From: Rhodoplanes roseus
GTDB taxonomy: Bacteria; Pseudomonadota; Alphaproteobacteria; Rhizobiales; Xanthobacteraceae
Assembly (NCBI RefSeq): GCF_003258865.1
Contig: NZ_NPEX01000007.1
Coordinates: 1 to 58,015, forward strand
Direction of reading: 5' to 3'
DNA length: 58,015 nt
Shown: one piece after another, positions 1 through 9,358 of the stretch
Layout: every line of letters starts with the position of its first letter
How positions within the stretch are numbered: position 1 is the stretch's first letter
The notes under the pieces: generated by a model
The model's database searches: none
What the model was told of the DNA's origin: nothing
The model's input: the letters and a program-made list of their open reading frames with translations, nothing else
Position numbers and translations under genes: made by a program

Positions 1-1
1 A

Positions 2-517
2 ACCGCGGCTGGACGTCGTCGTGATGGCTCGACAGAAGCAGGTCCGGCGGATCGGCGTCTGGTCGACCCGCACGGGCTCACCAGCGACCCCGCGATCGCC
101 GCCGCCGGCGACTGCGCGCGCCATCCCAATATCTGGGCCGCGACGCCGGGCGCCCCGACCCTTCTCGAATCCGTGCAGAACGCCCATGATCAGGCGCGCG
201 TGGCGGCCGCCGCACTCGTCGGCCGACCGATCGTGCACGATGCCGTCCCGTGGTTCTGGTCGGATCAGTACGACACGCGGATCCAGATGGCGGGGCTTTC
301 GCATCCCGACGACGACATCGTGCTGCGCGGCGATCCGGCGGCCGGCAGGTTCTCGCTCCTGCATCTGCGCGACGGCCGGCTCGCCGCGGTGGATTCGGTC
401 GGCTGGCCGCAGGATCACATGGCGGCACGGCGATTGCTTATCGGTCGCCCGGCGATCGATCCCGAGCGCGCCCGCCGTCACGACGGAGGTCTCGCCGATC
501 TGTGTCGGATCGGGTGA
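2..517 (+). CDS. Ferredoxin/rubredoxin-NAD(P)+ reductase, C-terminal part
   Basis: Frame 2 is open from the window edge to the TGA at 515-517, so the 5' part of the gene lies outside. The visible 171 residues contain SDPAIAAAGDCARHPN, the second FAD-contact motif (GD) of pyridine-nucleotide disulfide oxidoreductases, then LESVQNAHDQA and VPWFWSDQYD, hallmarks of the Reductase_C domain of ferredoxin reductases that feed Rieske dioxygenases and cytochromes P450. The enzyme would pass electrons from NAD(P)H through FAD to a small iron-sulfur protein in the cytoplasm. The partner ferredoxin and oxygenase are not visible here and may lie upstream. Confidence 0.9.
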   Translation, partial: TAAGRRRDGSTEAGPADRRLVDPHGLTSDPAIAAAGDCARHPNIWAATPGAPTLLESVQNAHDQARVAAAALVGRPIVHDAVPWFWSDQYDTRIQMAGLSHPDDDIVLRGDPAAGRFSLLHLRDGRLAAVDSVGWPQDHMAARRLLIGRPAIDPERARRHDGGLADLCRIG

Positions 518-651
518 AACGGCGCGAGCCGAACCTAGAGAGCGGCGACAGCCGCCGATGCGAGGAAGACGCATTCGGGAGACACTGAGCGGTACCACCC
601 CACGTCGCCACCCCCGCGGGTGCGGGCCTTCGAACGGGAGTCTCGACCTTG

Positions 652-1842
652 ATGAAGTTCAGCCTGATCGCCGGCACCATGCCGGCCGCCGTCGCTGCGG
701 CGATCACGATCGCCGCCACCACGGTCGCACCGGCCGCCGAGCCGCCGATCAAGATCGGCGTGATCGCCTCCTATTCGGGCCCCTATGCCGATTACGGCCG
801 GCAGTTCGACGACGGCATCGCGCTGTGGCTCTCCGAGCACGGCGGCAAGCTCGCCGGCCGTCCCGTCGAGATCATCAAGAAGGACGCGCCCGGCGCGCAG
901 CCCGACCTCGCCAAGCGGCTGGCCCAGGAGCTGGTGGTGAAGGACAAGGTGAACTTCTTCGCCGGGCTCGACTTCAGCCCCAACGCTTTCGCGGTCGGTG
1001 CCGTCGCCAAGGAGGCGAAGATTCCGGCGATCGTGATGAACGCCTCCTCCTCGGCCATCCCCACCCAGTCGCCCTTCGTGGCGCGCGTGTCCTTCACGGT
1101 CCAGCAGGTGTCGGACCCGATGGCGCGCTGGGCCGTGAAGAACGGCATCACCAAGGTCTACACGGTCGTCTCCGATTACGGCCCGGGCGCCGATTCAGAG
1201 ACCGCCTTCGAGAAGGCGTTCACGGCCGCCGGCGGCACCGTGGTCGGCAAGGTGCGCACGCCGCTCTCCAACCCGGACTTCTCCGCCTACGTCCAGCGCA
1301 TCAAGGACGAGAAGCCGCAGGCCGTGTTCTTCTTCTTTCCGTCCGGCGTGCTGCCGCCCGCCTTCCTGAAGGCCGCCAAGGAGCGCGGCCTCGAGGAGGC
1401 CGGCATCAAGCTGATCGCCACCGGCGAGGCGACCGACGACAGCTATCTCGAGGCGACCGGCGACGTCGCGCTCGGCCTGATCACGTCGCACCATTACTCC
1501 TACGGACACGACTCCGCGAAGAACAAGGCGTTCATCGAGGGCATCTACCGCGTCTCCGGCAAGAAGCTGCGGCCGAGCTACTTCGCGGTCGCCGCCTATG
1601 ACGGGATGCAGGCGCTCGACCTCGCGCTCGCCAAGACCGGCGGCAGCCTCGACGGCACCAAGGTCATGGAGGCGCTCAAAGGCCTCTCCTTCGAGAGCCC
1701 GCGCGGCCCGATCGAGATCGACGCGGCGACCCGCGACATCGTCCAGACCGTCTACATCCGCAAGACCGAGAAGGTGAACGGCGAGCTGGTCAATGTCGAG
1801 TTCGACAAGTTCGAGAAGGTGAAGGATCCTGCCAAGCAGTAG
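652..1842 (+). CDS. livK: Branched-chain amino acid-type ABC transporter substrate-binding protein
   Basis: A 396-residue periplasmic binding protein of the LivK/Peripla_BP_6 family. Residues 1-28 or so form a Sec signal peptide ending near APA-AE, followed by the family opening IKIGVIASYSGPYADYGRQF. The ATG at 652 is preferred over the adjoining TTG at 649 because it sits at a normal distance from a GGGAG ribosome-binding site at 636-640. It is the first gene of a livKHMGF operon whose other genes follow closely or overlap. Such systems import branched-chain or aromatic amino acids, amides, urea or aromatic acids; the ligand cannot be read from sequence alone. Confidence 0.95.
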   Translation: MKFSLIAGTMPAAVAAAITIAATTVAPAAEPPIKIGVIASYSGPYADYGRQFDDGIALWLSEHGGKLAGRPVEIIKKDAPGAQPDLAKRLAQELVVKDKVNFFAGLDFSPNAFAVGAVAKEAKIPAIVMNASSSAIPTQSPFVARVSFTVQQVSDPMARWAVKNGITKVYTVVSDYGPGADSETAFEKAFTAAGGTVVGKVRTPLSNPDFSAYVQRIKDEKPQAVFFFFPSGVLPPAFLKAAKERGLEEAGIKLIATGEATDDSYLEATGDVALGLITSHHYSYGHDSAKNKAFIEGIYRVSGKKLRPSYFAVAAYDGMQALDLALAKTGGSLDGTKVMEALKGLSFESPRGPIEIDAATRDIVQTVYIRKTEKVNGELVNVEFDKFEKVKDPAKQ

Positions 1843-1861
1843 AGCGCGCGGATGCGACACG

Positions 1862-1896
1862 GCCCGGCGCCTCGCCCTGCGAGCGAAGCGCCGGGC
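1862..1896 (+). other. GC-rich hairpin between the binding-protein gene and its permease gene
   Basis: A perfect 9-bp inverted repeat, GCCCGGCGC at 1862-1870 and GCGCCGGGC at 1888-1896, lies in the only sizeable gap of the liv operon. No T-run follows, so it is unlikely to be a full terminator. In many ABC operons such hairpins stabilise or partly terminate the message after the binding-protein gene, giving excess binding protein; that role is inferred here. Confidence 0.45.
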
Positions 1897-1931
1897 GGCA
1901 CGGACGCCGTACTGACCGGCAGGAGACCGCC

Positions 1932-2780
1932 ATGACCGTCGTGTTCGACGGAATAGCCTCGGGCATGCTGTTGTTCCTGATCGCCGTCGGCCTGTCGGTC
2001 ACGCTCGGCCTCATGAACTTCGTCAACCTCGCCCACGGTGTCTTCGCCATGCTGGGCGGCTATGTCTGCGTGGTGGCGACGGGACGCTACGGCGTGCCGT
2101 TCCTGCTCGCCGTGCCGCTCGCCGCGCTCGCCGCCGCGGCGGCCGGCGCCGTGCTGGAGCGCACGCTGTTCCGCCGTCTCTACGGCGCGACCCAGCTCGA
2201 CCAAGTGCTGTTCACCATCGGCGTCGTGTTCGTGGCGATGGCGGCGGCGCGCTGGGGGTTCGGGCCACAGCAGCAGCCGATCCGCCTGCCCTCCTGGCTG
2301 CAGGGTCAGGTGACGATCGCCGGCGTGGATATCGGCCTCTATCGCGCCTTCCTGGTCGTCCTCGGCCTTCTCGTCGCCTTCGGCCTGCACCGAACAATCG
2401 GCGTCACCCGGTTCGGCGCGCGGCTGCGTGCCGCGGTCGACAAGCCCGCCGTCGCGCGCGGCATGGGCATCGACGTCGACCGCGTCTTCGTGATCACGTT
2501 CGCGATCGGCTCCGGCCTCGCCGGTCTCGGCGGCGCCGTCGGGGTCGAGCTGCTCGGCCTCGATCCGAGCTTCCCGCTGCGCTACCTGGTCTACTTCCTG
2601 ATCGTCGTCGCGGTCGGCGGCAGCGGCAGCATCGGCGGCTCGCTCCTCGCCGCGGTCCTGATCGGCGTCTGCGACGTCGCCGGAAAATATTGGGTGCCGC
2701 AGGTCGGCGCCTTCATCATCTACACCGTGATGGTGGTGATGCTGATCGTTCGGCCGCAGGGCCTGTTCGGGACGCGATGA
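1932..2780 (+). CDS. livH: Branched-chain amino acid-type ABC transporter permease LivH
   Basis: A 282-residue inner-membrane permease with about eight hydrophobic segments. The opening FDGIASGMLLFLIAVGLSVT and the following LGLMNFVNLAHGVFAMLGGY are diagnostic of LivH. The GGSGSIGGSLLAA stretch near the C-terminus is the usual permease-ATPase coupling region. GGCAGGAG lies 6-13 bases before the ATG. The stop overlaps the start of livM (ATGA), so translation is probably coupled. LivH pairs with LivM to form the translocation channel. Confidence 0.95.
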   Translation: MTVVFDGIASGMLLFLIAVGLSVTLGLMNFVNLAHGVFAMLGGYVCVVATGRYGVPFLLAVPLAALAAAAAGAVLERTLFRRLYGATQLDQVLFTIGVVFVAMAAARWGFGPQQQPIRLPSWLQGQVTIAGVDIGLYRAFLVVLGLLVAFGLHRTIGVTRFGARLRAAVDKPAVARGMGIDVDRVFVITFAIGSGLAGLGGAVGVELLGLDPSFPLRYLVYFLIVVAVGGSGSIGGSLLAAVLIGVCDVAGKYWVPQVGAFIIYTVMVVMLIVRPQGLFGTR

Positions 2781-3841
2781 GGCCGCCGATGGACAGCCGA
2801 TCGCCGGACAGCCTGTCGCCAGGGCCCGACGCAGCCGCCGCGACACCCGCGCCAGCGACGGTCGATCTCGCGCCGCTGCGCCGCGCGGCGCGGCCGCGCT
2901 GGCCGGAGCTCGCCGTCTGGCTGCTGCCGGTCGCCGCCTGGTTCCTGCTCCCGGAGGATTTGGCGCTGCTCACCCAGATCGCCATCATGGCGATCTTCGC
3001 GCTGTCGCTCGACTTGGTGCTCGGCTATGCCGGCATCGTCACGCTCGGCCACGCCGCCTTCTTCGGCGTCGGCGCCTATGCGGCCGGGCTCCTGGCGGCG
3101 AAGCTCGGCATCGGCGATCCGCTGCTCGGGCTTCTGTTCGCCGCCGCGGTCGCGGCGCTCGCGGGTCTCGTCACGGCGCCGACCGTGCTGCGCGGCACCG
3201 GCCTGACCCGGCTGATGGTGACGATCGGCATCGGCATGATGCTGTTCGAGGCCGCCAACAAGGCGACCGACCTCACGGGCGGCGTCGACGGGCTGCAGGG
3301 CATCGAGATGACACCGATCCTCGGCCTGTGGAGCTTCGACCTGTGGGGCAAGACCGCCTATGTCTACGCGGTCGTCGTCCTGCTCGTGCTGTTCCTGATC
3401 GCCCGACGGATCGTGCACAGCCCGTTCGGCCTCTCGCTGCGTGCGCTCCACATGAACCCGGCCCGCATGCCGGCGCTCGGCGTCTCGGTCGACGCACGGC
3501 TCGCCGCCGCCTGGGTGCTCGGCGCCACCTATGCCGGCATCGCCGGAGCGCTGCTCACCCAGACGACCCAGTTCGTCTCCATCGACGTGCTCGGCTTCGA
3601 GCGTTCGGCCGAGATTCTGCTGATCCTGGTGCTGGGCGGCGCCGGGCGGCTCTACGGCGCGCTGATCGGGACGATCGTGTTCGTCACGCTCCACCACGTG
3701 CTCGCCGGCATCGACCCCGAATACTGGCAGATGTGGATCGGCCTGGTGCTGATCGGCATCGTGCTGTTCGCCCGCAACGGCATCATGGGCGCGATCGACC
3801 CGTTCGAGCGCCTTCTCGCGCGCAAGAAGACCGAGCCATGA
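2777..3841 (+). CDS. livM: Branched-chain amino acid-type ABC transporter permease LivM
   Basis: A 354-residue permease. The ATG at 2777 overlaps the livH stop (ATGA); a second ATG at 2789 is also possible. An Ala/Pro-rich leader of about 40 residues precedes the first membrane segment, then come the LivM signatures LVLGYAGIVTLGHAAFFGVG and, near the C-terminus, EILLILVLGGAGRLYGALIG. It is the second membrane subunit of the transporter. Its stop overlaps the start of livG (ATGA), continuing the tightly packed operon. Confidence 0.94.
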   Translation: MRPPMDSRSPDSLSPGPDAAAATPAPATVDLAPLRRAARPRWPELAVWLLPVAAWFLLPEDLALLTQIAIMAIFALSLDLVLGYAGIVTLGHAAFFGVGAYAAGLLAAKLGIGDPLLGLLFAAAVAALAGLVTAPTVLRGTGLTRLMVTIGIGMMLFEAANKATDLTGGVDGLQGIEMTPILGLWSFDLWGKTAYVYAVVVLLVLFLIARRIVHSPFGLSLRALHMNPARMPALGVSVDARLAAAWVLGATYAGIAGALLTQTTQFVSIDVLGFERSAEILLILVLGGAGRLYGALIGTIVFVTLHHVLAGIDPEYWQMWIGLVLIGIVLFARNGIMGAIDPFERLLARKKTEP

Positions 3842-4588
3842 CCGCGCCGGCCCTCCACACCCGCAACCTGGTGAAGACCTTCGGCGGCTTCACGGCGACC
3901 GACGACGTCTCGCTGACGCTGGCGCCCGGCGCCCGGCATGCGCTGATCGGGCCGAACGGCGCCGGCAAGACCACGCTGGTCAATCTGCTCACCGGCGTGC
4001 TGGCGCCGACGGCCGGCGCCGTGTTCCTGGCCGGCGAGGACGTGACCGGCCTCGGCCAGCACCGGCGCGTCCGCCGCGGCCTCGCGCGGACGTTCCAGAT
4101 CAACCGGCTGTTCGCCGATCTCACCGTGCTGGAGAGCGTCGCGCTCGCGGTCGGCGAGCGGCGCGGCGTCGGCTGGCGCGTCTGGTCACCGGTCGGCGCC
4201 CAGGGCGAGGTGCTGGACGAGGCGGCCCGGCTGATCGAGACGCTGCGTCTCGCCGACGTCGCCCATCGCCGCACCCGCGATCTCGCCTACGGCCGCCAGC
4301 GGCTGATCGAGATCGCGCTGGCGCTCGCCGTGCGGCCGCGCGTGCTGCTGCTCGACGAGCCGGCCGCCGGCGTGCCCACCCGCGAGAGCCGCGCCCTGTT
4401 CGAGACGCTGGCGGAGCTGCCGCGCGACATGACGATCCTGCTGATCGAGCACGACATGGACCTGGTGTTCCGCTTCGCCGAGCGCATCTCGGTGCTGGTC
4501 TCCGGCGCCGTGCTGCTGGAGGACACGCCCGACGTGGTGGCGACCCATCCGCTCGTCCGCGAGGTCTATCTGGGCGAGGCGACCCACC

Positions 4589-4596
<8 letters not shown>
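3838..4596 (+). CDS. livG: Branched-chain amino acid-type ABC transporter ATP-binding protein LivG
   Basis: A 252-residue cytoplasmic ATPase. The Walker A motif GPNGAGKT is at residues 38-45, the signature region reads LAYGRQRLIEIA (the LivG-specific form of LSGGQ), and Walker B with D-loop reads LLLDEPAAGVP. The switch His is in LLIEHDMDL. The start is fixed by the ATGA overlap with livM. The gene overlaps livF by 8 bp. With LivF it powers the LivHM channel. Confidence 0.94.
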
Positions 4597-5344
<748 letters not shown>

Positions 5345-5348
<4 letters not shown>

Positions 5349-5926
5349 AGGCGATCGACATCATCCGCGACGAGCACCGGGCGCTCGCCGCGGTGCTGCG
5401 GGCGATGGAGTTCACGGTGGCGGGCGTGCGGGCCGGCCGCTTCGCGCCGGACTTCCGGCTGTTCGCCATGCTGGTCGACTACATCGTCCGGGTGCCGGAG
5501 GAGAGCCATCATCCGAAGGAGGACGAGGTGCTGTTCCCGCTGGTGCGGGCCGCCTGCCCGGAGGTCGAGCCGATCCTCGACGAGTTGGAGGCGCAGCACC
5601 AGGCGGGCGAGGCGCACATCCAGGAGCTCGGCATGGCGCTGATCCACTGGCAGGCCGTCGGCGATCCCGGCTTCGCGCGCTTCGCCGCGGTGGTCGGGCG
5701 CTACCTGTCCTTCGAATGGGCCCATATCGAGCTGGAGGAGAGCCGCCTCCTGCCGCTGCTCGAGGCGCGCCTCGCCCCGGCCGCCCGCGCCGCCGTCGAC
5801 GCCGCCTTCGCGGCCAACGCCGACCCCTGGCGCGGCCGCGACGGCGAGTTCGACGCCCTGTTCTCCGCCATCGTCGCCGCCACCCCCGCCCCGATGGGCC
5901 TCGGGGGGCCGGCCGGACGGGGGTGA
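5345..5926 (+). CDS. Hemerythrin-like HHE-domain protein
   Basis: A 193-residue cytoplasmic four-helix protein. It opens MKAIDIIRDEHRAL and carries the spaced His/Glu ligands expected of a di-iron hemerythrin fold: DEHR, ESHHPKEDEVLFPL, EAQHQAGEAHI and EWAHIELEESRLLP. The ATG overlaps the livF stop (ATGA), so it is co-transcribed with the transporter. HHE proteins bind oxygen or nitric oxide, or sense iron or redox state; the specific role is unknown. A link to the transporter beyond co-transcription is not evident. Confidence 0.88.
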
Positions 5927-5978
5927 GGGGTTGGTCGCTCCCGAGATGAACCCGGCCAGTGTTCGCCTGACCTGGATG

Positions 5979-6822
5979 TCAGCGCGGAACCGCGTCGAAC
6001 CCGGCCTCGAACGAGGTGGCGGTCAGGCTCACATGGGCGTCGAGCGGCGGGCGCAGCTCGAACGCCCGCGGATCGCGCGAGAAGTTCCAGAGCCGGAGAA
6101 GGCACCATTCGGTGCGCCGCTCCTCGGCCACGGCCAGCTCGTTGCGGGTGATGTGGAACGGCGTGCGCTCCCATCCGTTCGTCGTCTTCACCTCGATCAG
6201 GCGCGGACGTCCGTCCGGCGCGAAGCTGGCGATGTCGTAGCCCGCTCCGTCGCCGTCTTCCTGTGACACCCAGCGGACCCGACGCGCCAGATCGTGGCGC
6301 CCGAGCGTGGCCAGGCTGGCCCGCTCGTGGTCGAGCACGCGCTCCTCGCCGGCCTTGCCGAGCGCGGCGTTGCGCTCGTCGCGGCCGGCCACGTCGAACT
6401 TGCGGGCGATGTGGAGGATCTGCTCCAGCTCCTCCGGCGGGGGCCGATCGCGGAGCGTCGGGGTCGGCCCGATCCAGAGCGGGGCCGGCTCGCGCAGTCC
6501 GGACGCCGCGCCGTCGGGCAGCCGGTGGAGCCATCCCGGATGGCGCGCCAGCCACCGCACGATCCCTTCGACCAGCGACATCTGGAAATTTGAAGGCGGG
6601 CTTGTAGCCCGGGATCCACGCTTCCCCGAGCCCCTTGAGCACCGCGCTGATGTTCTGGTGCTTGTATTCGATAGAGGTGCGGGAGCGGCCGATCCGGGCC
6701 TGCAGGCCGCGATTGCGCTCGGCCTTGTTGTAGCCGCGCCCGGCGATCTCCTCGGCCAGCATCGCGAAATAATCCGCGACGATCAGCTCGTTTTCCTCGT
6801 CCGTCCAGGGCCCCGCCGGCAT
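5979..6822 (-). pseudogene. DUF3883 domain protein, one-base frameshift
   Basis: Translation from the ATG at 6822 gives MPAGPWTDEENELIVADYFA and a helical N-terminal domain up to KPAFKF. The frame then breaks: one extra base in the three-T run at 6589-6591 (AAA on the coding strand) shifts the rest. The remainder reads in a second frame to the stop at 5979. Deleting one base joins them as PAFNFQMSLVEG and yields about 280 residues. The C-terminal DUF3883 domain has GYDIASF and LIEVKTTNG, the D and ExK elements of a PD-(D/E)XK-like fold. The second frame also has its own ATG at 6581, so a 200-residue product is possible. Such proteins are often found near defence or DNA-processing loci; no function is assigned. 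Confidence 0.8.
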
Positions 6823-6927
6823 GGAACTAGGCTATCGCCGCGAACGCTGACTGTCATCCGGCGTTGCTGTCATGGCGGTGGATGGGGGCAGGCGCGAATG
6901 CAGCAGGGAGGGTCCGCGTCAATTCTG

Positions 6928-6943
6928 AAGGAATATATTCCTT
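6928..6943. promoter_or_regulatory. Perfect 16-bp palindrome upstream of the toxin gene
   Basis: AAGGAATATATTCCTT is a perfect palindrome lying 56 bp before the toxin start. The related half-site AGGAATATT recurs at 6966-6974. The AT-rich block stands out from its GC-rich surroundings. It looks like an operator for a dimeric repressor of the toxin-immunity genes, but no regulator gene is adjacent. The assignment rests on symmetry and position only. Confidence 0.4.
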
Positions 6944-6999
6944 GACGAGCTAGGGCTTCACGCTTAGGAATATTGTCATGATCAACCGAGGCACGGATC

Positions 7000-8241
7000 A
7001 TGACCACCCCTCGCGACCTCACCGACCAGATCCTCCGGTACAAGTCACTGGTCGCCGCCGAGAAGGTATTGTTGGGGTTGGCGGAACTGCTGCCCCCTGG
7101 CCCGCGTCGACGCGCCGAGTGGCTCAGGATCAAATCGAACTTGGCGTTCCGGCGGGTTCAACTCGCCCTCGTCGAGCACATCGCCGCCGAACAGAAGGCC
7201 GGGTTCAATCCGGACCAGCCGCGTGTCCCGGCCGGCCGTCCCGATGGGGGGCAGTGGACGAGTGGCGAACGTGACGACGGGTCGCGTCCGGAGGACGGAG
7301 AGCCGAGCAGCGGCCCCGGCCGGAGTGCACTCCAGGTCGTTCGCGACGACACCGGGCAGCAGCCGTGGGAATCCCACGTCGACCTGTATCGGGAGGACGG
7401 CTCGCTCGCCGCGCAGGCGGTCTTCAACCGCGACGGCAGTGCGATCCGATCGGAGTTTGCGTCCCCGCGCGACGGGTCTCTTTGGGACGAGCGCCATACC
7501 GTCATCGCGGCCGACGGGACCGCGACGACGTTCCAGACCTCCGGTGCGACCCAGAGCATCCTCGACGGCACCGGCCAGGTCGAAAGCCGGACTGCCTGGA
7601 CCAGCGACGGTCCGGAGGCGCAGGCCTTCGTTCAACCTGCGTATTACGTCCCGGTCCCCCATCCGGCCGCCGCAGCGGTCGAAGCGGCGTTGGTGCTGTA
7701 CACGTGGATGTCGACTCGCAATTCGACGTCCGAGACCGCGGTTATCGGATTTCGTGCCGGCGCCTTTGCCCCGGGAGAAGACAGGGACAGCACGGCGATC
7801 TGGGTGGGAAAGCTGACCAGAGACGAAGTCGACGACGCTTGCCCAAGGCATTCGGAGGTTCAGAGCATCACGGACCAGTCGGCCGAGGCAATCGACCGTG
7901 GCGCCTATCCGAGCGCGGCGCAATATGGGACGGCCGTTCACCTGCGGATCAAGCGAGAGATCAACGGGCCCGATACCAGTCCGCCGAGTGCGCCACGAGA
8001 CCCAAACTTCAGGGCAGAGTTGTCCTTGCTCAAATCGGAGATCGAGGATTACGGCGTACGGGGGACGAAGCGGATCGATGTCTATGAGAACCCAGGCACT
8101 GGGACTGTCTGCATCTACGATATCAAGACGGGTCGGGGTGGACTCAGCAAAGCCCGCATGATCGAATTGGCGAGTTCGGTACAGTACTATTACCCGGGAA
8201 CCGAGAAGATCATTGTCACCCAGGTCAAGCCGCGTAGATGA
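7000..8241 (+). CDS. Putative polymorphic toxin with C-terminal PD-(D/E)XK-like nuclease domain
   Basis: A 413-residue protein with three parts. Residues 1-85 are helical and charged and end in QPRVPAGRPDGGQWTSG, a motif that precedes variable C-terminal toxin domains in many alphaproteobacterial proteins. The middle is low in hydrophobicity and rich in G, S, T and D, with YREDGSLAAQAVFNRDGSAI-like beta repeats. The last 100 residues contain GTAVHLRIKREIN, then RIDVYENPGTGTVCIYDIKTG; D360 and D374-I-K376 fit the D...(D/E)xK metal site of the restriction-endonuclease fold. The stop overlaps the next gene (ATGA), the usual toxin-immunity arrangement. There is no signal peptide and no secretion system in the window. 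The nuclease call is inferred from motif pattern, not from a close homolog. Confidence 0.65.
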   Translation: MTTPRDLTDQILRYKSLVAAEKVLLGLAELLPPGPRRRAEWLRIKSNLAFRRVQLALVEHIAAEQKAGFNPDQPRVPAGRPDGGQWTSGERDDGSRPEDGEPSSGPGRSALQVVRDDTGQQPWESHVDLYREDGSLAAQAVFNRDGSAIRSEFASPRDGSLWDERHTVIAADGTATTFQTSGATQSILDGTGQVESRTAWTSDGPEAQAFVQPAYYVPVPHPAAAAVEAALVLYTWMSTRNSTSETAVIGFRAGAFAPGEDRDSTAIWVGKLTRDEVDDACPRHSEVQSITDQSAEAIDRGAYPSAAQYGTAVHLRIKREINGPDTSPPSAPRDPNFRAELSLLKSEIEDYGVRGTKRIDVYENPGTGTVCIYDIKTGRGGLSKARMIELASSVQYYYPGTEKIIVTQVKPRR

Positions 8242-8918
8242 CGACCGCAGCGCAGACAAAAAAGATCGTCAATCCGCTGCTCCAGCGACATGCGGATCTC
8301 GCGCTCGTCGCTCGTTGGATCTTTTTGAAGCCCATTCGGCATATTGCACGTGCTGTCCTGATCGGCAGGACGGCTTACGCCGACGAGATCGAACCTCAAT
8401 GGGCTGTGATTCATTTGTTTCAAGCTCGTCGCACGTTCTCACTCGACTGGAGTGAGTTCGTTGTGAACAGACGCTCTCACCGTCCCGGACTTTGGCTGAT
8501 GTCTCAGCCGCATATCCAGGACGCTCTGATCGAAGCAATCGATGAGCAGGCGCTCCCGAGGCTCCGATCGGTGACGTCGATCGAAGACTATTTTGCATTC
8601 GTGTCCGGGCACACGTTTCGCCACAAGCTTTTCGACTGGCCGGACGTCAAGATCATCGTCGATGTCGCACGCGGTGACCTCGCCGCAGCACGTGCGCTTC
8701 GCGATGCCAATATCGACAGATGGCGTGACAATCCCGCACACGACGATGAGAGCCGTGCGCGATATCGGCGCGTCCGCCAGCTGTGCGCCCGCCTCGACGC
8801 CGACGACCGGCCGGGCCTCGCGGCCCTGCTGCACGAATGGGAGGCGATCACCGTCAGGAATTTGAAGATCGAGAGGCTGTGGGAGCCGACGCCGTTTCCG
8901 CTGGAGCTGGAAGCGTGA
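8238..8918 (+). CDS. Putative immunity protein, copy 1
   Basis: A 226-residue soluble protein starting at the ATG that overlaps the toxin stop. It has no known domain that I recognise. Conserved among the three tandem copies are HADL.L..RWI..KP..H.AR, FDWP.VKI, LHEWEAIT and LWEPTPFP. It is the most divergent of the three in its N-terminal two thirds and is the one translationally coupled to the toxin, so it is the best candidate for the cognate immunity protein. Its last 93 bp are identical to the end of copy 2. Immunity is inferred from position and from the paralog array, which resembles immunity arrays of other polymorphic toxins. Confidence 0.7.
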   Translation: MTTAAQTKKIVNPLLQRHADLALVARWIFLKPIRHIARAVLIGRTAYADEIEPQWAVIHLFQARRTFSLDWSEFVVNRRSHRPGLWLMSQPHIQDALIEAIDEQALPRLRSVTSIEDYFAFVSGHTFRHKLFDWPDVKIIVDVARGDLAAARALRDANIDRWRDNPAHDDESRARYRRVRQLCARLDADDRPGLAALLHEWEAITVRNLKIERLWEPTPFPLELEA

Positions 8919-9358
8919 GGGCCGTGCCGGCGCGCCGCGCCCGGGACACGAGACCTCCTTTGCGGCAACGTCCAATTCTATTATCATGGAACCCCGAGCA
9001 TCATCGTGACAGAGGTGCGACCACGGCGATGACGACGATCGCTCAGGTGAGGACGCTCGTACGGCCACTACTCGATCGCCATGCGGATCTCGGCCTCGCA
9101 GGGCGGTGGATCTACGTGAAGCCCGTCCATCATCTTGCGCGCGTCGTGCTGATCGATCGTCAACTCGATCCGAACAAGTTCAGGCCGCGATGGGCCGTTT
9201 GCCATCTATTCGAAGCACGACGTTTCCTTCCGCTCGACTGGGGCGAGCTGCTCCTCAACGAGCGATCGGAAACACCCGGGTCCTGGAAAGTGACAGACGC
9301 CGACTTGGCCCTTGCAATGACCGAGGCCATCGAGACGCATGCCTTGCCGGTGCTGCGG
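8826..9358 (+). repeat. 533-bp perfect direct repeat, copy A
   Basis: This stretch runs from the 3' end of putative immunity gene 1, across the 110-bp spacer, through the first 110 codons of gene 2. It is base-for-base identical to 9617-10149, offset 791 bp. The identity ends sharply at 8825/9616 (C versus T) and 9359/10150 (G versus A). Confidence 0.95.
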
